Positions 6,656-14,358 of a stretch of DNA of 21,484 bases are shown piece after piece. The notes beneath the pieces were generated by a model. It searched no databases and had not been told where the DNA came from. It worked only from the letters and a program-made list of their open reading frames with translations. This DNA comes from Campylobacteraceae bacterium (GTDB taxonomy: Bacteria > Campylobacterota > Campylobacteria > Campylobacterales > Sulfurovaceae), in contig JAMOSL010000216.1 in the NCBI GenBank assembly GCA_027063105.1, positions 1 through 21,484 of the forward strand, written 5' to 3'. A program made the position numbers and the translations under genes. Position 1 is the stretch's first letter. Every line of letters begins with the position of its first letter.

Positions 6656-7271
6656 TTTTTGCCTTTTCTATTCTTGGTCTTATAAAGAAAATCCAGAAGA
6701 GAAGCACAGAACCTGTTAATACAATATATTTTAATATAGTAACTACAGTATGCGTCTCATTAGGTATAGTTTTTGTCATTTGAATACCTTTAGCATCTGC
6801 AATTTGATCTGCCAACTCGGAATATGACTGAACAACTCCAATATTATATTTATCCTCTTTACTATTTTTATCTTTTGATGCTACTACATCAATTGCATAA
6901 TCTTTGACAGTTGAACTATCATATAATAATGCTATATCTTTTGAAGATGGAATAAGTCCAACTCTTCCTCTTTCACCTGATTTTTCTGTAATAATTGCAT
7001 TTGGTGCAAATACTAACACTACGAAAGGCTTACTTAACTGTTTATCCATATCCATTACGTACTCTACTAAATTGAATCTCTCTGGAAATACTCTATTTGT
7101 TGCAATAACATAAGTATATATATCTGTCTTAGATGTCAATTCATTTCCAATATCTTCAATTATCTTAGAAGCTTTAGGTGTTAATAAATCATTTTTAATA
7201 AAATTTGTAGAGTTTAAAAGAAGTGGTAACAGAAAAGCAAGTAGGGATAAACCCACTTTTGCTTTTTTCAT
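6645..7271 (-). CDS. Membrane-anchored protein with TPM-like domain, cbb3 cluster
   Basis: 208 residues: signal peptide at 1-20, a periplasmic domain of about 150 residues, a transmembrane helix at about 176-197 and a short basic cytoplasmic tail (RPRIEKAKNGK). The domain has the pattern of TPM proteins, including IIEDIGNELTSKTDIYTYV (37-55), KPFVVLVFAP (81-90) and later a segment ending near SELADQIADA. TPM domains elsewhere act in photosystem II repair or as unknown envelope proteins, so the name says little about function. Helicobacter and Campylobacter have an unassigned gene at the equivalent place in the cco cluster, suggesting a role in oxidase assembly or stability (inference). The 5' neighbour is a 33-aa gene ending two bases before this start. 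Confidence 0.72.
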   Translation of the reverse strand: MKKAKVGLSLLAFLLPLLLNSTNFIKNDLLTPKASKIIEDIGNELTSKTDIYTYVIATNRVFPERFNLVEYVMDMDKQLSKPFVVLVFAPNAIITEKSGERGRVGLIPSSKDIALLYDSSTVKDYAIDVVASKDKNSKEDKYNIGVVQSYSELADQIADAKGIQMTKTIPNETHTVVTILKYIVLTGSVLLFWIFFIRPRIEKAKNGK

Positions 7272-7273
7272 AA

Positions 7274-7375
7274 TTAACCTACATATAAGTGATTAACAGT
7301 CATAACTGACCAAAGTGTAATAGTTGCTAAAATAACTAAACCTATCGCAAGAACTTTATCCATAATTCTAATCAT
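7274..7375 (-). CDS. 33-aa single-TM microprotein in the cbb3 operon
   Basis: A complete small gene between DUF4006 and the TPM-like gene. ATG at 7375 is preceded by AAAGGA with a 6-base gap, and that site overlaps the stop codon of the DUF4006 gene. The stop at 7276-7274 lies two bases before the next ATG. The product begins MIRIMDKVLAIGLVILA, has one hydrophobic helix at about 8-26, and ends VNHLYVG. No codon space is wasted in this operon, which argues that this is a gene and not a gap. By size and topology it could be a small oxidase subunit or assembly helper like CcoS, CcoM or CcoH-type helices, but I see no family motif. Confidence 0.7.
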   Translation of the reverse strand: MIRIMDKVLAIGLVILATITLWSVMTVNHLYVG

Positions 7376-7385
7376 CGCTTATCCT

Positions 7386-7622
7386 TTATTCTTTAGCATC
7401 TTGAAATGCAAAGTTTGCATTATCTTTATTGTTAGCTTTTAGATTATTGATATCCAAAATAGGTGCTGGGTCATAAAAGTTACTAGAACTACCTTGTTGA
7501 ACGCTAATTCCCCAAGTTGTTAAACCTACAAGAATACTAAGTAGCAAGGCAGTTGCAATCAACATGCCTGTAACACCATGTAGACCAAAAACTGCTCTAT
7601 TTGTATTTTCTTCTACTGACAT
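7386..7622 (-). CDS. DUF4006 family small membrane protein
   Basis: 78 residues with the DUF4006 signature NRAVFGLHGVTGMLIATALL (7-26 region) and a single transmembrane segment at about 17-37, followed by a hydrophilic tail. This family is found in Campylobacterota directly after ccoP, as here: it starts 9 bases after the ccoP stop. The family has no defined biochemical role; the strict position points to the biogenesis or stability of cbb3 oxidase. Its tail contains the ribosome binding site for the 33-aa gene that follows. Confidence 0.88.
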   Translation of the reverse strand: MSVEENTNRAVFGLHGVTGMLIATALLLSILVGLTTWGISVQQGSSSNFYDPAPILDINNLKANNKDNANFAFQDAKE

Positions 7623-7631
7623 ATAATACTC

Positions 7632-8522
7632 CTATTGTTGTTGTATAGATTGAATATAAGTTGCAAGTGCTTTCTCTTGAACTTCTGTAAATCTACCTTT
7701 GAATGATGGCATCATACCGATAACACCTTTTTTACCATTTGCTAGTACATGTTTAATAACTTCATTATCATACTCTGCAATATTTGGAGACATACCATCA
7801 TTACCTTTACCATCAGCACCATGACAACCAGCACAAACACCAAAAGCAGCTGGAGCATCGCCCTTCATTCCATCAGCAACATATTTAGCTGCTATCTTTG
7901 CATCTTCACCAAAAGCCATTCCACCAGGCATAGCACCCATTGGATAATGTAATTGGTCAGAACCATTTTCAATAATATCAAGTACTTGAGCTTCACTTTC
8001 TCTTGAGGAAAAATCTTGAGATTTTCCAGAAAGACCATCTCCTGTTTCACCATGACAAGGAGCACATTGAACTAAAAATATTGACTCACCAATCTGTTGA
8101 AGAGTATCTGAATCAGCATCTTTATATTTAGCCTCAAATTTTTCTTGATGAGCTAAAACCTCTTCATTATATTGACCAATTTGACTAAATGCATTTACAG
8201 GATAACCTACAAACCAATACCATAAAGCCCAAATCATTGTAGCAAGGAAAGAGTATGCCCAACCAGAAGGAAGTTCATTTTTATACTCACCAATACCATC
8301 CCAATTTTCATCAGCTAATTCGCCTGTTGCCGTATCGGTTTTCATTTGATTGATATATTTAATTGATACACCAGCTGATAATCCAGCAATTACTAATGCA
8401 CCAAGCATTGTAATTATATTAATTGGATCACTTAAATCTATATCCAAAGACATAACAACTGCTAGTGTAGCTATCATTAGCACTGCTGCAAATGCAAGTC
8501 CTTTTATCATTAACGCATTCAT
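7632..8522 (-). CDS. ccoP: cbb3-type cytochrome c oxidase, diheme subunit CcoP
   Basis: 296 residues. This subunit takes electrons from soluble or membrane cytochrome c and passes them to CcoO. The N-terminus has two hydrophobic helices (about 5-25 and 35-53), a linker, and a third helix at about 87-106, then two cytochrome c domains. The heme-binding sites are CAPCH at 153-157 and CAGCH at 230-234. Candidate axial methionines are in YPMGAMP (193-199) and IGMMPSF (268-274). The gene start overlaps ccoQ by four bases (ATGA). The product is inner-membrane anchored with the heme domains in the periplasm. Confidence 0.96.
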   Translation of the reverse strand: MNALMIKGLAFAAVLMIATLAVVMSLDIDLSDPINIITMLGALVIAGLSAGVSIKYINQMKTDTATGELADENWDGIGEYKNELPSGWAYSFLATMIWALWYWFVGYPVNAFSQIGQYNEEVLAHQEKFEAKYKDADSDTLQQIGESIFLVQCAPCHGETGDGLSGKSQDFSSRESEAQVLDIIENGSDQLHYPMGAMPGGMAFGEDAKIAAKYVADGMKGDAPAAFGVCAGCHGADGKGNDGMSPNIAEYDNEVIKHVLANGKKGVIGMMPSFKGRFTEVQEKALATYIQSIQQQ

Positions 8523-8737
8523 TTATTCTCCTCCTCATTTTCTTTCAGAGTTTTTGGATTAGGAACAATTGGCTTACTGTCTATATTATCGTCAAGAGCA
8601 ATATTTCCAAATTTTTCATAATCACTTTCACCCTTTTTTTCACTTCTATATAGATGAATGATATATCCATATAGCAAAACTACTAAAAAGATAGTCATAA
8701 AGAAGTTGGCATAGCCTTGTAATTCTCTTATGTCCAC
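8519..8737 (-). CDS. ccoQ: cbb3 oxidase small subunit CcoQ
   Basis: 72 residues with one transmembrane helix at about 11-30 (FFMTIFLVVLLYGYIIHLY) and a charged cytoplasmic tail (YRSEKKGE and an Asn/Glu-rich end). This is the form of CcoQ, a non-catalytic subunit that stabilises the interaction of CcoP with the CcoNO core. It starts 11 bases after ccoO and overlaps ccoP by four bases, in the standard N-O-Q-P order. Confidence 0.9.
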   Translation of the reverse strand: MDIRELQGYANFFMTIFLVVLLYGYIIHLYRSEKKGESDYEKFGNIALDDNIDSKPIVPNPKTLKENEEENK

Positions 8738-8748
8738 TTTTTATCCTA

Positions 8749-9414
8749 TTACTTTAATCTATTCATGTATGCAATAAGTGCAACAATTTCAGGAATTTCA
8801 CCATTTGCTACGGCATCTTTTACATCTTTATTTTTCATATTCTTAACAACTTCTTTAGCTTCTGCCAATACCGTCGGTTTATGTGCTTCCCAAGCCTCTC
8901 GTGTGCCTTTAAACTCATCCCCATAAGGTGTATGAAAAACTTTTTTAACTGTTACAGCTTCAGCATATGCTGTTTCAATATCAGCAATATTTGTAAACAT
9001 ATGTTTATATGCTGGCATAATAGATTGAGGAACAACTGACTTTGGGTCCCACATATGATTTTCATGCCAATCTGTTGTACGATAATTTCCTACACGGTGA
9101 AGGTCTGGACCAGTTCTTTTTGAACCCCAAAGGAATGGTCTATCATAAGCATATTCTCCAGAAAGTGAAACTTGACCATATCTATCTGTTTCAGATTTAA
9201 ATGGTCTAATTAATTGAGAATGACAAGCGATACAAGCATCTTTTTTATAAACTTCTTTACCAGCTAGTTCAAGAACTGTATAAGGCTTAAGCCCTATTAC
9301 TGGTCTTGAAGCCTCTGTAAAGTTTGGCAAAATTTCAATAAGTCCTGCAAATGAAATAATAACAAATACTCCTACCGAAAAGAAGAATGGATTTTTTTCT
9401 AACCAATGAAACAT
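8749..9414 (-). CDS. ccoO: cbb3-type cytochrome c oxidase, monoheme subunit CcoO
   Basis: 221 residues: an N-terminal helix at about 11-30 anchors a periplasmic cytochrome c domain. The heme site is CIACH at 61-65 with HSQLIRPF following, the family hallmark, and Met133 in SIMPAY is the likely axial ligand. GPDLHRVG (102-109) is also typical of CcoO. It transfers electrons from CcoP to the CcoN active site. It lies 14 bases after ccoN. Length and motifs are complete. Confidence 0.96.
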   Translation of the reverse strand: MFHWLEKNPFFFSVGVFVIISFAGLIEILPNFTEASRPVIGLKPYTVLELAGKEVYKKDACIACHSQLIRPFKSETDRYGQVSLSGEYAYDRPFLWGSKRTGPDLHRVGNYRTTDWHENHMWDPKSVVPQSIMPAYKHMFTNIADIETAYAEAVTVKKVFHTPYGDEFKGTREAWEAHKPTVLAEAKEVVKNMKNKDVKDAVANGEIPEIVALIAYMNRLK

Positions 9415-9428
9415 AATAATCTACCTCC

Positions 9429-10895
9429 TTATGCCATAGGTGATTTAAACTGAGGCTCTTGAGTTAATTCTCTTGAAGCTGTCATAGTTTTAATCATATT
9501 GTAAGCAAACATTAAGAAACCTGTTAGGTAAAGAACACCTGATAAAGCTCTGATTGCGTAGTAAGGGTGAAGCACTGCTACTGTATCAATAAATGAGTAC
9601 ATTAAGTTACCATACTCATCAACAGCTCTCCACATCATACCTTGTGTAATACCTGCAATCCACATTGATGTGAAGTACAATACAACAGCAGTTGTTTGAA
9701 GCCAAAATTGAGTCTCTAATAAACTTTTTGAGTATATTTCTCTCTTAAACATTCTAGGTGCCATATGAAATAGACCAGCCATAATCATAAATACAACCCA
9801 ACCTAAAACACCATCATGAACATGTCCAGGAATCCAGTCTGTAAAGTGAGCAATAGCATTTACTGATTTAATAGCCTGAATAGGACCTTCAAGAGTTGAA
9901 AGCATATAGAATGTAGATGCTAGTACCATAAATTTAATTAATGGATTCTCTGTAAGTTGATTCCACTCACCTTTCATAGTAAGAAGCATATTAATTGCAC
10001 TACCCCAAGATGGAAGAATTAAAACAATAGAAAATACAGAACCCATAGTCTGCATCCAGTCTGGAACAGTTGAATATAGAAGGTGGTGAGAACCAGCCCA
10101 AAGATAAACAAACATTAAGCCCCAGAAAGATAAAAGAGATAATTTATATGAGTAAATTGCTTGACCTGATTCTTTTGGAAGGAAATAATATACCATAGCA
10201 ACAATAGGAACAGTAAAACCAAATGCAACAGCATTATGACCATACCACCACTGTACAAGTGCATCATTTGTACCAGAATACATTGAAACAGAGTGCATAA
10301 AATTACCCAATCCATCTGTTAGAAAGTAAGTAGGAACAGCCATATTATTAAATAGATAAAGCGTAGCTATACCCAAGAATGTTGCTATATAATACCACAT
10401 AGAGATATATAGAGTCTTCTCTCTTCTAATCCCAATAAGTCCAAACATTGAAATACCCCAAAGTATCCAGATAATAACAATAACAATATCTAGTGGCCAC
10501 TCATATTGTGCATACTCTTTAGACTGACTATATCCCAAAAGAAGAGAAATAGTTGCAGCTAAAGCACCTACTAAATATAACCAAAAATGGATTTTACCTA
10601 TAGTCATTAAAAACTTAGATTCAGCCATTGATACCTTAAGAACTCTCTGTCCGACATAATAAAATGTTGCAAAAACTCCACTAAGTGTAAATCCAAAAAT
10701 AACCGTATTAGTATGAATTGGTCTCAATCGTGAGAATGTACCATATTCACCTAACATATAATTTAGTTCTGGAAATGCAAGTTGAGACGCGATTAGCGTT
10801 CCAATAAGCATACCTAAAAATCCAAACAAAATTGTTGTGTAAGTAAACAGTTTTGCTACAGAATAATCATATTCCAATGCAGCGTTTGATTGCAT
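9429..10895 (-). CDS. ccoN: cbb3-type cytochrome c oxidase catalytic subunit CcoN
   Basis: 488 residues, the heme-copper catalytic subunit that reduces oxygen at high affinity and pumps protons, with about 12 transmembrane helices. All active-site residues are present: His61 (RPIHTNTV) as a low-spin heme ligand; CuB ligands His220 (YGHNAVAF), His270 and His271 (AGSHHLLYS); Tyr264, six residues before His270, which corresponds to the cross-linked tyrosine of cbb3 enzymes; and His358 and His360 in IPGHVHDG for heme b3 and heme b. AAGGGGG precedes the ATG by 7 bases. It leads a minus-strand cluster of eight genes. An oxidase of this type fits microaerobic life. Confidence 0.98.
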   Translation of the reverse strand: MQSNAALEYDYSVAKLFTYTTILFGFLGMLIGTLIASQLAFPELNYMLGEYGTFSRLRPIHTNTVIFGFTLSGVFATFYYVGQRVLKVSMAESKFLMTIGKIHFWLYLVGALAATISLLLGYSQSKEYAQYEWPLDIVIVIIWILWGISMFGLIGIRREKTLYISMWYYIATFLGIATLYLFNNMAVPTYFLTDGLGNFMHSVSMYSGTNDALVQWWYGHNAVAFGFTVPIVAMVYYFLPKESGQAIYSYKLSLLSFWGLMFVYLWAGSHHLLYSTVPDWMQTMGSVFSIVLILPSWGSAINMLLTMKGEWNQLTENPLIKFMVLASTFYMLSTLEGPIQAIKSVNAIAHFTDWIPGHVHDGVLGWVVFMIMAGLFHMAPRMFKREIYSKSLLETQFWLQTTAVVLYFTSMWIAGITQGMMWRAVDEYGNLMYSFIDTVAVLHPYYAIRALSGVLYLTGFLMFAYNMIKTMTASRELTQEPQFKSPMA

Positions 10896-11064
10896 GCAAT
10901 ACCCCCTTGAAAAAATTACTAAAGCCTAATAAAAGACTAACAGAGAATTATAAGATGATTTATTATAAGAAGTGCTTAATGAGTAAACTTGAGAATTAAT
11001 AACTATTATTTAAAGTTATATAGAGGGTATATAGATATAGAAGTGTTTCAAATCTTCACTTATT
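10896..11064 (-). promoter_or_regulatory. Promoter region of the cbb3 operon
   Basis: On the minus strand two TATAAT boxes occur at 10967-10962 and 10952-10947, before the ccoN start at 10895. I see no FNR-type TTGAT-N4-ATCAA site and no open frame. Either box could be used; leaders would be about 60 and 45 bases. Confidence 0.5.
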
Positions 11065-11101
11065 AACACTAGATAGGAGAAAAATACTCCTATCTAGTGT
11101 T
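11065..11101 (-). terminator. Perfect 15-bp hairpin after the DUF1566 gene
   Basis: AACACTAGATAGGAG pairs perfectly with CTCCTATCTAGTGTT around a 7-base loop. The stem begins inside the stop codon of the gene ending at 11100. On the minus strand no T-run follows, although the loop holds TTTTT. On the plus strand ACTTTTTGTT follows. It separates the ddl/DUF1566 unit from the ccoN promoter. Confidence 0.72.
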
Positions 11102-11507
11102 ACTTTTTGTTAACTCTTACACATCTAATATGACGAGTATAGTTTTTTCCATTTGCATCAGTAGCACCTGTTTTGAAGTTAATACCCCATACTTTATCAC
11201 TATCGCCAATATAAGGTGTTGATGACCAATAGTATACAGAGCCTCCCGAAGAGAAGCCATCTAAAATAGCTGGATTATATTTTGTATAATCTACGATAGA
11301 ACTAAGTTCCTGTAGTGTTGGCATTCTCCAATTATTATACTTTCCTGCTTTTAAATTTTCACAAAACTTCTCTGCTTCTTCATAAGTTACCTTCTCTGAT
11401 GTTGCAGAACGATTATCTTGCCAACTCAAACCAGTTTTATTATGAACAACAACATCACCAGATACCAATAAACCTACACTAGCTAAAAATAGTAGAACTT
11501 TTTTCAT
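11100..11507 (-). CDS. Secreted DUF1566 (Lcl C-terminal-like) domain protein
   Basis: 135 residues. A signal peptide of about 17 residues (MKKVLLFLASVGLLVSG) precedes a single DUF1566 domain, seen as TGLSWQDN (25-32), EEAEKFCENL, NNWRMPTLQEL (58-68), YYWSSTP (92-98), and IRCVRV at the end. DUF1566 relates to the C-type-lectin-like FGE/Lcl fold and is found in surface or periplasmic proteins, including a Legionella adhesin; the function here is unknown. Two cysteines (about 49 and 129) could form a disulfide bond. AAAAAAGGA lies 5 bases upstream. A minus-strand TATAAT overlaps the ddl stop, so it may be expressed separately from ddl. Confidence 0.86.
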   Translation of the reverse strand: MKKVLLFLASVGLLVSGDVVVHNKTGLSWQDNRSATSEKVTYEEAEKFCENLKAGKYNNWRMPTLQELSSIVDYTKYNPAILDGFSSGGSVYYWSSTPYIGDSDKVWGINFKTGATDANGKNYTRHIRCVRVNKK

Positions 11508-11551
11508 TTTAATCCTTTTTTGATTTAAATATTCTAACAGAATAATAATTT

Positions 11552-11557
11552 ATTATA
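11552..11557 (-). promoter_or_regulatory. Possible internal -10 box for the DUF1566 gene
   Basis: TATAAT on the minus strand overlapping the ddl stop codon. It would give a leader of about 37 bases. This could uncouple the small secreted protein from ddl. Confidence 0.4.
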
Positions 11558-12599
11558 AATTAGATTTTCCCTTAGCACTCTGTATTGAATGAATATATTG
11601 ATAATCAATTACAATATTTCTCTCTTTTGGTAAATTCTTACTTAGCCTATCTAAGATATCTTCAAAATCTTTAAATAGATAATTAGCCATAGAGCCTGGA
11701 ATTGGATTTATCTCGTTTAATAGAACCTCATCACCAACAACAAAAAAGTCACATCTTATAATAGAACCTAAAAATAAAGGGTCATATAGTTTTTTGAATG
11801 TATTTTGTATTTTTACTTCTATCTCTTTACTTAAAGATGCAGATATCACAGTTGAATCTCTTGAAAAATCCATATATTTCTTTTCAAAATCTAAAAACTC
11901 CTCTTTTTGAGGCTCTTCTATAATTGATAATTCCCATTCATCACTTTTTAAACCTGCTTGATTGTACTCTTTTACTCCATCAATAAATGGTTCTATTATT
12001 ATATCATTATCAAATTCAAATGCTACATCTAAGGCATAATCTAATTCACTCTTATCTTTTACAATAGATACACCAATACTACTTCCTAATCTTACAGGTT
12101 TTATAATTACGGGATAGGAAAGTTTTAGTAATCTTTCATCTGATTTTGATAAATGTTGATACTCAACTACACTAACACCAATGCTTTGAGCAAATAACTT
12201 TGTATATAATTTATTATAACTAATGACTGATGCTTCTAATCTTGGTGATATAAAAGGTATATTATAAAATTCCATTAAAGAAGCCATTTTTCCATCTTCT
12301 CCATCTCGTCCATGAATTAAGTTTATAGTTATATCTGTAGAAACTATTTTATCCCCAAATATCCTATTAGTAAAAAATCCACCTTGCTTTAGAGTCAATT
12401 TTTTACATTTTTTATATTGACCTGAGCTAAATAACTTTGAATTTATAGTTGAACTTTCAATTAAATAAAACTCTCTGTCTTTATCTATAAATATAAATGT
12501 GAGTTCACTCTTTTTTAAAACTTTTTTCATAGTGATTGCACTCACGATACTTATCTCATGTTCATAACTAGAAGCTCCAAATAAAATAGAAATATTCAT
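11553..12599 (-). CDS. ddl: D-alanine--D-alanine ligase
   Basis: Joins two D-alanines with ATP to make the dipeptide end of the peptidoglycan stem; cytoplasmic. 348 residues, normal for the family. Conserved elements: EHEIS (13-17) at the first D-Ala site, NLIHGRDGEDG (93-103), the ATP-grasp KPVRLGSSIGVS (167-178), and the metal-binding Arg282-x-Asp284 and Glu296-x-Asn298 of NEINPIPGS. AAAAAGG precedes the ATG by about 9 bases. It is divergent from the permease gene at 12657 and lies near murB, another peptidoglycan precursor gene. Confidence 0.95.
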   Translation of the reverse strand: MNISILFGASSYEHEISIVSAITMKKVLKKSELTFIFIDKDREFYLIESSTINSKLFSSGQYKKCKKLTLKQGGFFTNRIFGDKIVSTDITINLIHGRDGEDGKMASLMEFYNIPFISPRLEASVISYNKLYTKLFAQSIGVSVVEYQHLSKSDERLLKLSYPVIIKPVRLGSSIGVSIVKDKSELDYALDVAFEFDNDIIIEPFIDGVKEYNQAGLKSDEWELSIIEEPQKEEFLDFEKKYMDFSRDSTVISASLSKEIEVKIQNTFKKLYDPLFLGSIIRCDFFVVGDEVLLNEINPIPGSMANYLFKDFEDILDRLSKNLPKERNIVIDYQYIHSIQSAKGKSNL

Positions 12600-12619
12600 T
12601 AATAATAACCTTTTTAATA

Positions 12620-12625
12620 ATTATA
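12620..12625 (-). promoter_or_regulatory. -10 box for ddl
   Basis: TATAAT on the minus strand; the predicted start near 12613 would leave a short leader with the AAGG site. It lies about 20 bases from the opposing permease -10. Confidence 0.45.
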
Positions 12626-12640
12626 TCTATATTATGATTA

Positions 12641-12649
12641 TGATATAAT
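12641..12649 (+). promoter_or_regulatory. Extended -10 placed for a leaderless transcript
   Basis: TGATATAAT is a perfect extended -10. Seven bases (12650-12656) separate it from the permease ATG, so transcription should begin at or next to the A of the start codon. Confidence 0.55.
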
Positions 12650-12656
12650 TTATTTT

Positions 12657-13613
12657 ATGTTACTACTTATTATTTTAAAAAAAATTATTTACATATTTAT
12701 TATGCTATTTTTAATATCCATCATTTCATTTTTTATGATACATTTAGCACCAAATAGCTTCTTTTTAGCAGGTGGACTAAATCCTAATATAACTCCTGAA
12801 GCAATAGCCCATTTAAAATCAGTTTATGGATTAGATAAACCTTTATATATACAATATTTAATGTGGTTAAAAGCTATAGCTGGATTTGATTTTGGATTAT
12901 CGTTTGCAAGTGGAAATGAGGTAATTAATGAAATTTATAATAGAGTAGGAATTACTCTTATTATGAATTTTATAGCTATGATATTTGTATTTTTCATAGC
13001 AATTATATTTGGAGTCAATAGTGCCTTAAGAGGTGGAAAATATGAAAGAGTAATAAAACAACTATCTCTACTTAGTTACTCCACTCCATCATTTTATTTG
13101 GCTCTTCTATTAGTCCTAACTCTTGCTTTAAATATTCCAATATTTCCTATTAGTGGATTGGAGAGTTTTGAGACGAAGGAAGGGGTATATCATATTATAG
13201 ATATGCTTTATCATCTTATTTTACCTATTAGTGTTATGATTTTTGTAGGATTTGGTTCTCTTCTATTATATATTCGTTCCTTGACTCTTGATATTTTAAA
13301 AAGTGATTATATATTTTATGCAAAATCTCAAGGTGTTAATGAAAAAAAATTAAAAAAAATTTATATCTATCCAAACTTAAGACCATTTATTATTACAATA
13401 TTAGGTTTATCACTCCCTGCTCTACTTGGAGGAAGTGTTATACTAGAACAAATATTCTCCATTGATGGAATGGGTCTATTATTTTATCAAAGTGCGTTAA
13501 GCAGAGATTATCCAGTTATTATGGGAATTATGATGATTGGTGCATTTTTAACTCTTTTAGGAAATGTTATTGCAGATTTAATTCTATTAAAAATTAATCC
13601 ACATTATAAATAA
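12657..13613 (+). CDS. dppB: DppB/OppB-type ABC transporter permease
   Basis: 318 residues with six transmembrane helices (about 9-29, 97-120, 135-160, 185-208, 244-265, 288-312). The N-terminal periplasmic loop has the family pattern PEAIAHLKSVYGLDKPL (47-63) and QYLMWL. The EAA loop that contacts the ATPase is YAKSQGVNEKKLKKIY (221-236), followed by PNLRPFI. It should carry a peptide or a similar solute (nickel in the related NikB) across the inner membrane. The usual partners (DppA binding protein, DppC, DppD/F) are absent from the window. No ribosome binding site precedes the ATG, and a strong extended -10 sits just upstream, so translation may be leaderless. Starting at the next Met (residue 16) would remove the first helix. 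Confidence 0.88.
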   Translation: MLLLIILKKIIYIFIMLFLISIISFFMIHLAPNSFFLAGGLNPNITPEAIAHLKSVYGLDKPLYIQYLMWLKAIAGFDFGLSFASGNEVINEIYNRVGITLIMNFIAMIFVFFIAIIFGVNSALRGGKYERVIKQLSLLSYSTPSFYLALLLVLTLALNIPIFPISGLESFETKEGVYHIIDMLYHLILPISVMIFVGFGSLLLYIRSLTLDILKSDYIFYAKSQGVNEKKLKKIYIYPNLRPFIITILGLSLPALLGGSVILEQIFSIDGMGLLFYQSALSRDYPVIMGIMMIGAFLTLLGNVIADLILLKINPHYK

Positions 13614-13636
13614 TGGTTTTTATGTTATTATTTGAA

Positions 13637-13642
13637 TATAAA
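13637..13642 (+). promoter_or_regulatory. Possible -10 box for the response regulator gene
   Basis: TATAAA about 20 bases before ATG 13662, between the permease stop and the regulator. The regulator may instead be read from the permease transcript. Confidence 0.3.
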
Positions 13643-13661
13643 TAAAACTTTAGGAGTTATT

Positions 13662-14342
13662 ATGATAAAAATATTATTAATAGAAGATGATTCTGAACTA
13701 GCACTAATTTTAACTGCTTATCTTACCAAATATGATATGGAGATAATAGGTGCAGAAGACCCATATATTGGATTATCACTATTAACTCAACATGATTTTG
13801 ATTTAGTAATTTTGGATTTAACTCTTCCTGGAATGGATGGATTAGAGGTAATTCCAAAAATTAGAGAGAGTTCAAATATACCAATAGTAATATCTTCGGC
13901 AAGAGATGATATTACAGATAAAGTGGTTGGTTTAGAAAGAGGGGCTGATGATTATATGCCAAAACCTTATGACCCAAGAGAGTTAGTTACACGAATTAAA
14001 ACTATATTGAGAAGAACAAATATGCCAGAGGCTCAAGAGGTAGAAAAAACAGAATTATTTAAAGTTGATAGAGCATCAAGAAGTATACTATTTAAAACTA
14101 AAATGTTAAATTTAACAGCTGCTGAATATGATGTATTATCAATGTTAATATCACATAAAAATGGTTCTGTTTCAAGAGAACAATTATTATATGAAAGTGA
14201 ACATATTGATGATGATAGTTCCATAAAAAATATAGATGTAATTATATCTAGGATTAGACATAAAATAGGGGCTATTGATAATGAAAATATATATATTAAA
14301 CCTATTAGAGGTATAGGTTATCTTCTTATCTCCAATCCATAA
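13662..14342 (+). CDS. OmpR-family response regulator, ArsR/RacR-like
   Basis: 226 residues from ATG 13662, which has AGGAG 7 bases upstream; an in-frame ATG at 13632 lacks one. The receiver domain has Asp9 and Asp10, the phosphoacceptor Asp52 (ILDLTLPGMDG), the switch Ser79 and Lys101-Pro102. ISSARDDITDKVVGLERGA and ADDYMPKPYDPREL closely resemble Helicobacter ArsR (acid response) and Campylobacter RacR. The C-terminal winged helix (about 125-225) ends PIRGIGYLLIS. It should bind DNA as a phosphorylated dimer. The partner kinase follows 16 bases later. The regulon is not visible; the neighbours are cell-wall and transport genes. Confidence 0.92.
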   Translation: MIKILLIEDDSELALILTAYLTKYDMEIIGAEDPYIGLSLLTQHDFDLVILDLTLPGMDGLEVIPKIRESSNIPIVISSARDDITDKVVGLERGADDYMPKPYDPRELVTRIKTILRRTNMPEAQEVEKTELFKVDRASRSILFKTKMLNLTAAEYDVLSMLISHKNGSVSREQLLYESEHIDDDSSIKNIDVIISRIRHKIGAIDNENIYIKPIRGIGYLLISNP

Positions 14343-14358
14343 TTAAAATAAGTTAAAT

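Noticed and set aside
6592..7113. Plus-strand open frames inside the FixH-like and TPM-like genes
   Set aside because: They are antisense to well-supported coupled genes, lack start signals and match no family.
10115..10315. 66-codon frame on the minus strand within ccoN
   Set aside because: It is a shifted frame of the same strand inside an intact ccoN. The hydrophobic content comes from the U-rich codons of membrane segments.
10896..11064. FNR-type site upstream of ccoN
   Set aside because: No TTGAT-N4-ATCAA match or near match is visible, although oxygen control would be plausible.
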